Shown: positions 36,788 to 48,810 of the stretch, one piece after another
Position numbering within the stretch: the stretch's first letter is position 1
How the letters are laid out: every line of letters begins with the position of its first letter
Source of the DNA: Prinia subflava
Lineage: Eukaryota; Chordata; Aves; Passeriformes; Cisticolidae
Reading direction: 5' to 3'
Assembly (NCBI RefSeq): GCF_021018805.1
Contig: NC_086248.1
Span: forward strand, 60,204,985-60,268,984
Length of the DNA: 64,000 nucleotides
Notes under the pieces: generated by a model
What the model saw: the letters and a program-made list of their open reading frames with translations, nothing else
Database searches by the model: none
Told to the model about the DNA's origin: nothing
Made by a program: the position numbers and the translations under genes

Positions 36788-39700
36788 GCAAAAAAGGAAA
36801 TGGAAGTCCTTTTTGAGAAAAGCTATTTCATAGCTGTCACCTGTCTTTCAAGAGCATGTTTAACTGATCTCACAGGATACACAGGATCTACATTATCAAT
36901 AGATCAGAAAAAAAAATCTGTTACCAAACAATAAAAATAGTAATGCATTCTCCATCAGAAGAAGAACTTTCAAGATAAAGAAAAGTCTTTTCATTCATTT
37001 TAAATTTGGCTTACTGACAGAGGCCAAACTAAAGATACAGAGCTTACAGTGAACACCTCAGATCAAATTGCTGGTGTAACAATGAGGATACTGCCTTTAT
37101 GCAATGACTGCATGCACCTGGGATTATTTTTCTGTTGTACTTGTGAGTAAGGAATTTGGGCCGAGGTAGATCCGGGTCAATTTATTTTTAGGTCAACTGT
37201 CAATATTTTGTCTTTGAAGCAGCTCATCTCACCTTGTGTTTTTCCCAGCTTTCTTTCTTTCCTCTGCAGCACAATTACACGTGGGTCAAGGCAGTCAACA
37301 GGCTGAGCCACTGTGATTTTTTTTCCAAGCTCCTCTGTTCTCTGGCTTTCTGACATTCCTAGCATGAATAGGTGCATGAAGATAATTACGCTAATCCATC
37401 TAGCAAAACACCTACCTTATATATTTGAAGCTAATTAGATAAACTTCAAAATGGGTCATTTTTCAGCCCCTCAGCCTCTGACTGCTTATGAGCATTACCC
37501 CTGAGGGGACTCTTTTGCAATCAGGTAGACATTTCTGGGAATGAGATCTAATGAATCCCTTTACCTCCTGAACTGAAAACCTCTTTTCATTGAGACTTAA
37601 GCAAACTGAGGACAAATTCAGGCATGACAGAAGCAGGAACTCTCCCAAGGCAACAGTACTGCTTCTTCCCACCTAGATTAGGTTTGACCCAACCTACTGA
37701 CAAAAGGGCAAAAGCTTTTTGGGAGCAAAAGTGTAGTGGGATTCTTACTTCTCCAGTAAAGAAAAGCAAGGTAAGACTATACCATTTAGTTCCCCTTATT
37801 GACATTAGTGCTATAAGCAGATAAGATCTTTCAAATGAATAATAAAGAGACTTGCCAGAAATGGGTCTGTTCTCTGGATCCTTGAGCTAGAATAAATTTC
37901 TGTAGTAGCAGAACATTTTTTTCCCTCCATATTTTTCAAAAGGTTTAAACCTGATGCTAATGCTTTGTGCTTTTTTAATGTGAAATTTGGTGGGTTTAAA
38001 ATTGATAAATTATCTAGAAATAGATACTGTCTTTTCCTATTAATGACAGTTGACCACAGTATTTTTGTCAAATTTTAACTGGAGTCACATTCCCTTGGCA
38101 AATTCCCAGTAAGAAACCATTCTGACCTACAAAGACATCCTGCCTAACTGAGAGACCAACAAAGGCAGCAGGGGAAGAGCAGCACTGACTTACAGCAAGT
38201 TGAACAAAATGAAGGAGCAACTCAGTGAATCTAGGATTCAGTCAAAATATGTAAATGATCCAGAGTCATGCTTCTCCATTTACAACAGCAACATTACAAC
38301 AAAGATTAATAACACTGTAGACTTCCAGGGTTTTGACAAAGAAAATAGTGCCTGAGTATAATACGTTTTTAGACCATAGTGGGGTAAAAAGACAGAATTT
38401 TGGGGGTCAGAGGGAACAGAGAAAAGGACAAACCAGACACAGATGTGAAGCATTATAGCAAATATAACTGATAATGTACACAGTCACAAACCTGTGCCAC
38501 TCTCCACTCCTTAGCTTTTGTGGTCTCTGCCAACTTAAAAGGGAAGACAATCAAATCATCATCTAAAAATATTTCTATGTCAATGTGGTGCTAAGCTCAT
38601 TTCCAAAGCATAAAATGCGAATCTAATCAGGAACAATATTCCTTTATAAGTTAAGATGGGATATGTGATATACCTCAACAACCCTTGGCTAGAGCAGGCT
38701 TTCTTTCTTCTTCCAGACTTTCCTACATCTCTGAAGCAGAAGGGAGAAGATGCTGCCCTTGAACAGCACCACACCAGACTCAGACATGCAGCCCTGCAAT
38801 GTGGAGCTGTAAGACTGCAGAGGTGTCAGCCTTGCTGTTGCTGCTGGGACCACACATGAACAGATTTGGTATAAAGTTGTGAGGCAAAAAAAGTCATTGA
38901 ACCAGTAAAACTGACAGAGGCCTTTTGTTTCCTCTCACTCCAGAAGAAAAGGGTAGCACACACTGCCTGTGTGCCACCTACTGAGGCTCAGTTGTTCCCA
39001 GGGAAAGAAACACAGGTGAGCTCCTGTATTGCTTCCCCCATCTCTTTTCCTATTCTGATGCTGTAATTTTAGAGGTTGAAGTAGATGAGAAAGGCTTTTC
39101 CACTCTAACACAAGGTCTTTTCTTCTATTGCCTGCCACGAGTGTAATGACTTGTGATTTTCTGTTCCTTTTGCTTCCAGAATGAGCTCTGATGGAGCTCC
39201 CTAATGATAACAAACCATCGCTGCAGTAATATTGATACCTGTTGTAATCACTGGCATTCTGGCTTTTCAATTTTCACTATTTGCCTTGGATCAAGTAGCT
39301 CTGTGTTAATGCAGCAGAAGGTCACCAGATGAAGGGGCTGATAACAGAGAGGGACTGTTCTACTTAACATGCATGGAGGATTATGCTTTTCAGTCGTCCT
39401 CAAGCTAATCTTTCAAGTTGTCCTTTTTTGACTTTCTCAGTTTAATCAGTTTAATCTCATCTTCCTTCTTTTCTGATTACAAGGATTTTCTGTAGAAACC
39501 TTGTCTCCACAATAAGGACCACGTGGCAATTTATTCTTATATTGATTTCAACATTTCTTTTCCACTACCAGGGCTCTGATGCAAGGGGGGAAGGGTGAGA
39601 GCTAGAGGGGAAGCAGAGCGTGTCCCTCTAGTGCCTCCTGCCTAGCAAATCCCCACACTTTTGTTATCTGGGAGTCTGAATACTCCTTTAATACACTTGA

Positions 39701-40067
39701 AGTCAGAAATGGCAGAAATCCCAGATTTCAGATTGGAAATACTCAGCTGTAATTAAAATTTAGTGGAGACAGTAAGAGCGATAAAGCATAATCACAAGGC
39801 ACACTAAATCTGGAGCACCAGTAATCAAAGTGTTTGGGGCACATTTTCCAAGAGGCTCTTTCATGGTTGCCATCCCAACTGCTTACACAGCAGAACCTAG
39901 CACTTCTTGCCCCACAGGTGGGAAAACCTGATCTGAAACCAGATTCAAGGCCAGGGAGTTAGTGGCCAGTGTGCACAGATGTGTCTGTGCATGTATTTGC
40001 ATATGTATTTGATGACATGGGAAAACTTCTCCTGTCTATCTATTTCTTATCTGTCTCCCTAGTACAG
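36788..40067. other. Unique DNA, no gene seen
   Basis: No family-level coding similarity, RNA gene or mobile element is recognised in this stretch. Confidence 0.5.
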
Positions 40068-40154
40068 GAAGAATTCCCAGAAGAGACAGCAGAAGAAATG
40101 AAAGCTTCTTGGCACTGGACTGATATTTTACCTATTTATGTCTGTAATGTATAG
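40068..40154 (+). other. Candidate terminal exon (28 codons plus stop)
   Basis: A long pyrimidine tract (cctgtctatctatttcttat, then ctgtctccct) leads to agtacag ending at 40067, a good 3' splice site. Directly after it, 28 codons with a strong purine-any-pyrimidine pattern run EEFPEETAEEMKASWHWTDI then LPIYVCNV to TAG at 40152-40154. The segment is acidic at its start. No AATAAA signal is evident shortly downstream, no upstream partner exon is recognised, and I know no protein with this tail. An alternative 3' exon of a surrounding gene is possible, and so is chance. Confidence 0.2.
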
Positions 40155-43100
40155 TGAAAATAGAAAAAAAGAAAGCAAGAAGCAATATGCTTTTCCACAC
40201 ACTCCCTAACCCTTCAGTCAGAGGCTCAGGCAGCTATAGGTAATAGTCAGGCAGCCCCACTTCAATAATAAGCTGACCTTGTTCAAAAAGAAAGTAAGAG
40301 GTCCAGGAGACAATTGACATCTTGCCTTTACTCTATTATAAATAACAGAGGAATTGCCACAGCCTCCCACCATGGAGTTGTTTCTGCTTTAGAAGCAGCT
40401 CATCATCACATCTCCACAGTCCCCCATTCCACAGACAACTGCAATGTTTATCTGCAGTCTCAGTTTCCCCAGACACACACTTGTTGACGTGTGAGTAATA
40501 CAAGAGCAGTGAGATGAGATCTGATGAAATGGGTTGGTATTTAGTCCTGTAAGACTGTTCTAATTTTCCTACAAGTAATGAAGGATTTTGCTTTCTCTTC
40601 AGGGTTCCTGGAGATAATGATATACCATAGCCAGCGGAGGTGAACATCTGTTTTAAGAACTGTGAACTTACAGAGACCATTTGTCTATCTAATCTTCCTT
40701 TCTTGTTTTTCAGTGCACCCTATCTATTTCTCTGTTAATTAAATAGATGTAAAATCACTAAACCACTGGGTCGAAGAAACAATTAAACAACAACTGAAAT
40801 AAAAAAAAGTGGGAGGGAGGGGACTCTCATTTTTTTTTTCTCTCAGCTGATTCTGCTTGGTAGAAATTGCCCTACTTTTTGAGCATGCACTTTCTTTTCC
40901 TTTCACAAAAAGAAAACTTGGATTCATGAGAGTGTATCCACCTAATGAAAATATGGTAGAATTAACCCAAGAGAACAATGCATCCCATTAATCTGCTCAA
41001 TTGGAAAATACAATATGGAACTGGCATTTTTAAAGCAGACTGTAAATGTACTTGGATTGGTTGCTATTTAATTGATAGAACTGGCACATAAATATGTGCA
41101 CCCTGAAAAAGAGAGTGAGTGAAAGCAAGCAGAAGTTATGAGTCACGTTTTCCTTTTGAACATTACCCGCACCAGTTATAGGCAAAAATAAACAGCATTA
41201 GCTACTGCCATTGACCTCTGCACATGCTGTCTGAGGAGAAAATATCTTGTCAGCACTGCCCAGTGCCCTGCAGCAGCCAGGGATCTATGGGATGTGCAGT
41301 CACCACTTCACTCCTGCATGCTTTCCTTGCTTTCTCCTTTAGTCAAAAGCATCTGGACAATTGCAAGCTCCCCTGAGAGCTCAGCAGGGACCAGGGTAAA
41401 CCTCTGATCCATGCAGTGCCCCTGCTGCACCCCTACCAATACTCTACCTCGCAGCAGGAAGAGCAGCAGGCCCAGTAGTGACCCAAGCCTTTCCCAGGAA
41501 TGGCAGCAGGGAGCAAGGATGGAAAGTGTGAAAGCTGATGCTACTGCACTGCAGAGAAGGACTGAAGCAGAGTCACAAAGAGACTCTGGTCTCTAAACAC
41601 AAAAATATGGACCAGGATTGTTTTCCAGAGCAGCAGAGGGCAAAAATGCTTTTGTTTCACCAGCTGTATTCACCTTTAAACAATACTAGAGGTTGTGCGA
41701 CGGCTTTGCAGGACATTGAAAATCCCCCTTTGATAATGCAGGGCATTTCTTTCCTTACAGGCATGAGAAAAGGGGAGACTGCTAGAATCCAAGTCCTTTG
41801 GCAAGTCATATTTGTATGACTAGACTATTGCCTATATGAAATTGCTTCCCACAAAACCATAAACTTCTTTGCTAAAAAGTGAAGTCCCACACTGTTAAAA
41901 AGACTGTCACAAAAGCAGTGATAAAAAGCTGAACATTTTTTGCTTTTGTCCAACCTCATTTTCACCAATTCCACCAGCATTCCACATCATATGCACACAA
42001 AACCATAACATTTAGTCTTCCAGAAACCTCCTTACTGAGTTTTTCCCTGTACATATGACAAATTATTTCTTGAGCCTTCTGACTGAATTATGTTTCCCCT
42101 GCCAACACTATCCATTGTGTGGAGGCTGCAGTCATAATCTGTAAAATGAATAGTACTTGTTAAAGATCTTATAAATAATCTTATCACATGAATACAGCAG
42201 ACATTTGCCCAGTTGAGAAATACAGATCATGAGACTAAATTCTTGCAAAATAGTATCCCTCTGAAAAAGGGTTTCAGCAGTAGGGGAAAAAAAAGTAAAT
42301 AAGGAAAAGGAAAATGACAAGCCCTACAGTTCCCTGCATCTGAACAACCCAGTTGGACGTCCCAAGGCTGTAGCAATCTTCACTTTTTTATATCTGCAGC
42401 ACAGCTGGTGTGTCCCTTATCTAGAAAGGACCAGATCTCCTGACGTGTCTTGAACAGTATAAACTCAAAAGCAATGGAAGGGAGGATGGAGATATGTGGT
42501 AACACAGGGATGCACCTTGTGAGCAGCAGGGACATAGTAGATACATAGTGATAGTCTGGAAGGGAGAAGGGAGGAGATAATGGGATGGGGCAGACATAGC
42601 AGAAATTACCCATTTCTGTTGTTTCCAGACCATTACTATTGTATTCTCAATTGCCTGGCAGATGTCCTCTGTATCTGATTAATAAGAGTTGGAACAACAC
42701 ATTTTTCTGGCCAGGTTTTTTCTTGTCAAGTGATAACTTCCCCTCTAAGAGCTGAAAGGATCAGGAGAAGGTATCCATAATGCTACAGCAGCTGGAACCC
42801 AGAAGACCCTGACAAAAGAAGGCAGCACAGGGAGAGGCAAGAGCAGAGGGCTCTGTGCAGAAAGCAGCACAGCAGTTTTGGAAGGAAAAGGAGCAGGAAA
42901 CTTTTAAATTGCTGAGCATGAACAAGTTCTTTCCAGAAAACTGGATTACAAATAATCCTGTCTGTAAAATTACTAGGTAAAATAAAAAATAAAACAGCTG
43001 ATCTCAGTTCATCTCTCCCTTTTGAAAAGAAAAAGAGCCTGGAACAAGTCTAAGACACACATTTCTATTCACAAAAAATCCTGATGTAATACCTGCACCA

Positions 43101-45311
43101 GTGTCCAGTCTGGATTTTCAAGTGAAATTTTTGCGGGTCATTTGTGCGCTCACAGTATTGGCAAATAAGGGTGATACCACAGAGACATACACTTTCCCTA
43201 GTTGCCCTAATTGTATTCTGCTACTAAATGATTATCATGAAAATGCTGAAAAGGGAAGAACTTGTATAGTAATGGAATTTCTTTCTGTTCCTGGAATCTA
43301 TTTATTGAGATTTTTGCAATTATTTTTATATTAAAGAAAGAGTAAGAAATATGAGTACAAAGAAACTACAGAGAAAAGGCATTTCTGATAGGATTAGTGA
43401 ATCCAGAACATAATCATCAATAGTTTTCTTTGTTATTAATATAGAGTAGCAATTTCAGCTGAATGATTAGCCAAAGTTTCAAAGCCTTCCAGACTTGTTT
43501 CTATTTGCATGAGAAATCAGCAATGTACGTGAACTGTACTCTTGGTATAATCTTAAATAATCTTGTTTATTTATCCCCCCTCAAAAAAGAGAGGAAAAAT
43601 TTCACCTGAAGACTCATTTTCCTGAATGCAACAAAAGCGAAAGCATCAGCAAAGGCTTATTCTCCTTCAGGAATTTCCAGATCTGCCACTCTACTTAGAG
43701 ACCTCACCATCCAAGCCCTGCTGGCTGGAAGCTCCCTCTCCAGAGCACAGAGCCAATAGTTCATGTGAGAATCCTGCCCTCTCATCGGCAGGCTTCAGCC
43801 AGGAGCCTCTCTGCTTGCACCAATGGATTGCTCATGCCATTGCCTAAGCTCTGATACACCGTGGTTCTTCACAGCACTGGTCATCCACCAAGAGGGACCC
43901 AATAATCCCCAAGGAAGTCTGAAGGACATCACAGGCTTAACCATGTCTGAAGTTCGGTGAAGTGGGGAGGATCAGGGACCACTCAGAAAGCCATCTTAGG
44001 AAGTTTTCAGCTTGAGAAAGATACAAAAGCTGCCAAGAGTGGAGCTGATTCACTGTAGGCTTTGAGTAGGTATTATCAAGTCCTCCCCTTCTGGCGAGAG
44101 AGGATGCCGAGGTTTGCTTGTCCCATGGCATATCAGCCATGGCACTGGGCCAAGCATTTCACCCAGGAGCTGGCTGGTAACGTTTGTAGTAAATCTGCTG
44201 CATTTTACATTAAAATGTCCAGTGGGTGCTGCTCCTTTATTCTTTCAAGGATGCTTTTACTCATGCTTTGCATTGCTTCAGTGACATCTCCCAGTGGATG
44301 CTTACTTTTATTTCTAGTTATGTGGATAAGGCAAAAGATTCATACAGGCCCTCTCTCTTAACTTGCCTCCTTTCCAATTATTTTTTTTCTTTCTTATTCC
44401 TGAATATAACCACATCATCTTTCTTTGGCCACAGCACAGCAATTGGGTGTGACCTTTTACTCTGATTTGTCATTTCATTCCACATTAAATGTGTTGTAAA
44501 GACCTGTGGATTTCCTTTATTGAACATCTTTGAAATCTGTGCTTGGTTAATGACTGATGCAACCAAAACTCTGGTGCATGCCTTGGTTCTTACTCGGCTT
44601 GAATATTTAAATGGGCTGCTTGCTGGTCTTAATGCATTTATTCTGTCTAAATTGTAATCTGTGCAGTCACTTTTCCAGCCTGATTTTTTTGTTTATTTGT
44701 TTGCTGGTTGTTGTTGCTTTGTGTTTCACAGTCTCCTCATGAAACTCTGTTACTTGGGTCACTCCTATTTTATTATTCTTATTTTTCATATTCCATTTAA
44801 GATTTTGATGCAGGTCTTGTTTTATTTAAATTATTTTATTATAGGGTTTGAGAAGGAGACTAATGTATGAGCACAGAGTGGGGGGTTAATACTACAAGAC
44901 CCTTGTCTCCTGAACTGATCTAAGGCTGTCACTTCTCATACTGCCTGGAGAGTTACCCAAAGATTTAATCTAAGAACAGAAGTTGGAGGGCTAAACCATT
45001 GCACAGGGTTTGTCCCTTTCAGCAAGATGTAACCTGACAGAGCCCATGGAACTGAAGCATAACACTTCAAACATGCCCAGAGATAACAATCATTTTGCAG
45101 AGGTGCTACTAAGCGCCTGATGAAAGCTGCAGAAATCGTACTGGGAAATTCTGTTGCTGGTACAAACCCGGTGCATCTTTATTTCTGTTTCCACTCTTCT
45201 TACAATGCCATTCTTTGTGATAGATGCATGAAATCATAACCCCCCGTTACAACAGCAGTACTTTTTCATCACCTTTCATTATGTCAGATGCAGCATGAAG
45301 CTCTAGCTCAC
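40155..45311. other. Unique DNA, no gene seen
   Basis: No gene or mobile element recognised. The part from about 41200 to 41600 is somewhat richer in GC and CAG words but has no motif-bearing frame. Confidence 0.5.
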
Positions 45312-45535
45312 CTCCATTTACCTGATGCATTACTGTCATTTTGAAGGGCAGATGTTCTTACATACCATGCTTCAAAAAGCTCAGCTCTTTTCTGTTGCTT
45401 TACAGAGACATGCTCCAACGAGAAGTACTGCTTGCATGTGACACACCAACTGCTTCTGTTCTCCACACCACCACACGCACAGATGCTTCCCTGAAACTGC
45501 CGCAGTTTGTCACCATTCTGCTCCAACACATCCTC
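45312..45535 (-). other. Candidate exon with strong splice donor, cysteine-bearing frame
   Basis: On the minus strand an open frame (VLEQNGDKLRQFQGSICACG, then a CVTCKQYF stretch and QQKRAELFEAWYVRTSALQN) ends in TGGAG followed by GTGAGC. That is a near-consensus 5' splice site with the GT at 45310-45311. The possible upstream acceptor (tgtacag) lacks a pyrimidine tract, so it may not be an internal exon at all. The CxC and CxxC pairs recall a small zinc-binding fold, but I cannot assign one. The same bases are also open in another minus frame and in a plus-strand frame (45341-45661), which weakens the case. Confidence 0.15.
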
Positions 45536-46122
45536 TGTACATTGGTTTTACAGCTCTTCTTGGGATTGCTATTGCAATATTCTGGAGTACTTATCAGGCT
45601 TTTTGTAAGGGAAATGCTCACTGTGTACTGCTACCTGGAGACCAGCAATTCCAGTTCATAAGCTTTCAAACTTGTTTTTATGTAACAGAGGGAAAAGCCC
45701 ATCTATTGAGAGCCTTCACAGGCTTATATTTTGCAAAATTGTTGACTTGCAGAAGACCCCCAACTCTGGCTTAGGAAATGGGAGAAATTTATACTCTAGA
45801 GACCAGGAGTTTTGATGCTTAAAAGTGCTTTTCTTCACACCTTCCTTCAAATGGGCACCCCCAAAAAAAGCATTTAGAAGAAAATGAAAAAGCACGTCTA
45901 ATGAAAATACCAATAAGATCCAGCCAGCACTCCTCACACTCTTTATGCTGTCTCCAGACCCCAGCCCTTCACAAGGCCCTTCAAAAGATGTTTACCATAC
46001 AGTGTTCATTTTAGATTCCTTGTTTTGCTTTCTGCCTTGAGCAACTGGTCAAACAGGCAACAACAGAAAGCATGGAAGCATCTCAAATCTCTGAGGCCTT
46101 GACCTTTTAGAGCAGCTCCTAC

Positions 46123-46357
46123 CTCCCCAGCCCAGGTGAAGGTGTGATGCAGGACACACTGATTGCCCCAGTAACATCACAGCATCCCTCTGGTGACAGT
46201 AGTGGCAAGGTGTCAGCACAATGCTCCTTGGTGGCTCCAGCATCCTCAGATGCAGTGAGGAAGACAGCAATATCATCTCTGGTAATTCGCACGTTTCCTG
46301 CTATAAGGGCCCTCTGGGGGTACACATGCAGCTCAAAGCCTGGCCTTTCATTTCTCC
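46123..46357 (-). other. Candidate internal coding exon, unrecognised
   Basis: On the minus strand the acceptor aaatttcctttcctcttgcag ends at 46358. A 235-base open segment follows, and the donor GAG then GTAGGA sits at 46121-46122. The only in-frame stop near the 3' end lies inside the donor itself. The frame gives RNERPGFELHVYPQRALIAG, then NVRITRDDIAVFLTASEDAG, then a Cys-containing tail. G is strongly favoured at the first codon position, as in real coding DNA. The segment is of normal exon size, with 2 bases completing an incoming codon and 2 left over. I do not recognise the family. A neighbouring candidate at 45312-45535 is not phase-compatible through its nearest acceptor. It could be a real exon of a minus-strand gene, a non-coding RNA exon or coincidence. 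Confidence 0.3.
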
Positions 46358-48758
46358 CTGCAAGAGGAAAGGAAATTTATCTTTTCTCTGGCCTTTAAAG
46401 AAAGTTTACACCTTCATTTCTGAAACTCCAAGGAAGGCAGGCTCTAAATAATACATTTCTAGAGTGGTTTTGTGCAAGCATCAGGGATGGATGAACTCAT
46501 TTGAACCACAGAGCAGTTGGAAAAGTGGTATTCAAAGAGCACACCTGAAGTCAGCTGTGAAACTGCTCTGCCTCTAAAAAAAGGCCACTGAAGAGCATGA
46601 GAGGTGCCTTAAGAAGGGAATCACCACCACCACCAACTCATGACCGTGTGCTGAAGCTCAAGTATCCAGTGAGAAACACAACTCCCAACAGAGGGGCAGC
46701 AGCAACTTTATCCAAAAGCAGCCCCTTTATAAAAAACAAACAAACAACAAAACAAACAAAAAGAGAAAATAGCAGTTTGTTTAAAAGAAGCAAGATCACA
46801 GCAGTCCTTTGACCAATCATTGTCAAGTGATTAGGACAACTCGCTGAGAAAAACTCAGTTTTATAACAGAATCATTATATTTCTATTGTCAGTAATTACC
46901 TGATGAAGACCGCCCACAATATTTTTCTTTTTTTTTTTTATTTGTTGAAAATAAAAGATACAGATTTTGTGAATCTAGGCACAGAATGAGAAAAAAGAAT
47001 TGAGATTAGTGAAGCTGGTGTTAGATCTTGTTTTTAGAAGGAAAATTAAAAGACCTTCTCACATGACCATATGGCAGGAAACAAGACCCCTCACCACACG
47101 TGCTCCCAGGTTAGAACCTGAAGCTTATGTTTACATAAGTCCTCGGGACTTCACAGCCTGTTCAGGCATCAGAGAAGACAATTAAACAAGCAAACATTAT
47201 TTTCCATTGTTGTCAGTGGGAATTCTTGGTCCTCACCATTCTGAAATGATACCCTTAATAAGCTGATTTCAGAGCATTTATACCCTGTGGGAGGTTCATC
47301 CTCTGACTGTGTCAACTCTAACTATAGTAGATGGAAAATTGAACAAGTTGTAATTGGTTTTATCAACCGGACAGAAGAAACAGACACATGAAAAAAAATC
47401 ACAGATGATCTTAATGAGAAAATGTCATGTTCTATAGCATTCTGTGACTATGTGGACTTCTACAGGACTACATATATGTCTTCCAGACCTGAAGGGCAAT
47501 AGAAGTATAATGTACTCAAATGTTTAAGGGTGATCCTATATATTAAAAAAATAATAGAAAAATTCAATTCCTTTTCAGAATATTCCTGGATATACTCAAG
47601 CAACTGCAGCTTGAGCATTAAAATGCCAACAAACCCAACCAGATCTATTTTCTCCTTCCTGGAATTTAATCTGTTGCTACACTGAACATTATCATTACAG
47701 AGAGAAAAATTCAGCATCTGACATTACTTTGGAGCGAGGTTGGTCTATAATCCAGAAGAAATCCCACTTTACATGACCAAATGTCTTTCTGCTGAGGCTG
47801 AGGGTATTAATACTCTGTTGAGGATTGCATTTTGCTTTGATTATAGCAATTAAATTAACTTCCCTATATCAGAAGACATAAAGAAGATATAAAATACCTT
47901 CCCATCTTCAACATTCACCTGATCTTTATAGATCACCTGATCTTTTGCAGATGACATTTCTTCAGGTAAAACAAAATGAAGTTCTGGACTTGGGAATCTT
48001 TAAATATCTACATAGCCTGAGAGACATGTAAGACAAAGCTTAGTTTCATATTGCTTGTAGTTGACTTCCTCTTCTGGCCATTGAACACTTTTCTTAGATG
48101 AATGCCACGAATTGTTTGTGCATGAAATGTCTTTAAAAGAGCAAGGTGTAAGAGAGTTATTAGAAATAACAGAACTAAGTTTTAGTGAAATTATATTAAG
48201 GCAGAAAAACCATCCTTAGCACCTGAAGAACACACAGATGACTTTTACAGACAGTTCTGGAGGTAAGACAATAGGAATTTTTGGGTTTTGTTTACTGCTT
48301 GCTACTTCACTGTCTTAAATGCTATTTATAATTTAAAAATCAGTATCATTCATATTTTCTTAAATGCCAAGCAAGACAGAGTCCTTAGATAGAGCCTTTA
48401 TGACTACTGCTACTATTTGGGTATGGTTTTCTTCTGCATATTGAGATTTTTTTAGGGCAGAACTATTTTCTCTTTATTCTATTACAATTACTTTCCAATA
48501 ATTTTTTCTCAGCTAATAATAACTATGAACTTGGCTTAGTTTTGCAGCTTAAAAATTTGGAATGTCTCCTCATAACATTCTTTTTAAGTCGGTCCCTTCC
48601 CACTTTCAGTCTGACTACATAAAAATTATCCTTTTAACATCAAGAGAGTGATTAGAAACCTGGGAGTTTCACTGTCCTTACCACAGATATTTTTTCAGCA
48701 CAAATTTAACATGGGCAAGTTTATCTTTCACTATTTTTTAGTGGCAGCTTTTCATATA
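46358..48758. other. Unique DNA, no gene seen
   Basis: Contains an A/C-rich low-complexity patch (AAAC words, about 46730-46770), a T-run near 46926-46939 and a short direct repeat of a TCACCTGATCTTT unit at about 47922-47946. No gene is recognised. Confidence 0.5.
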
Positions 48759-48810
48759 GAGTACAAGGAATACTACAATACTAACGAATACTACAATACT
48801 GGAGTACAAG
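48759..48810. repeat. Nested short direct repeats
   Basis: The 15-mer gaatactacaatact occurs at 48768-48782 and again at 48786-48800. The pair is flanked on both sides by gagtacaag (48759-48767 and 48802-48810). This looks like a recent local slippage duplication. Confidence 0.85.

Noticed and set aside
45341..45661. Plus-strand frame of 106 codons with a nice acceptor (cttttctgttgctttacag)
   Set aside because: The acceptor is good, but the frame is hydrophobic with no motif and overlaps better minus-strand frames. It remains weaker than the listed candidates.
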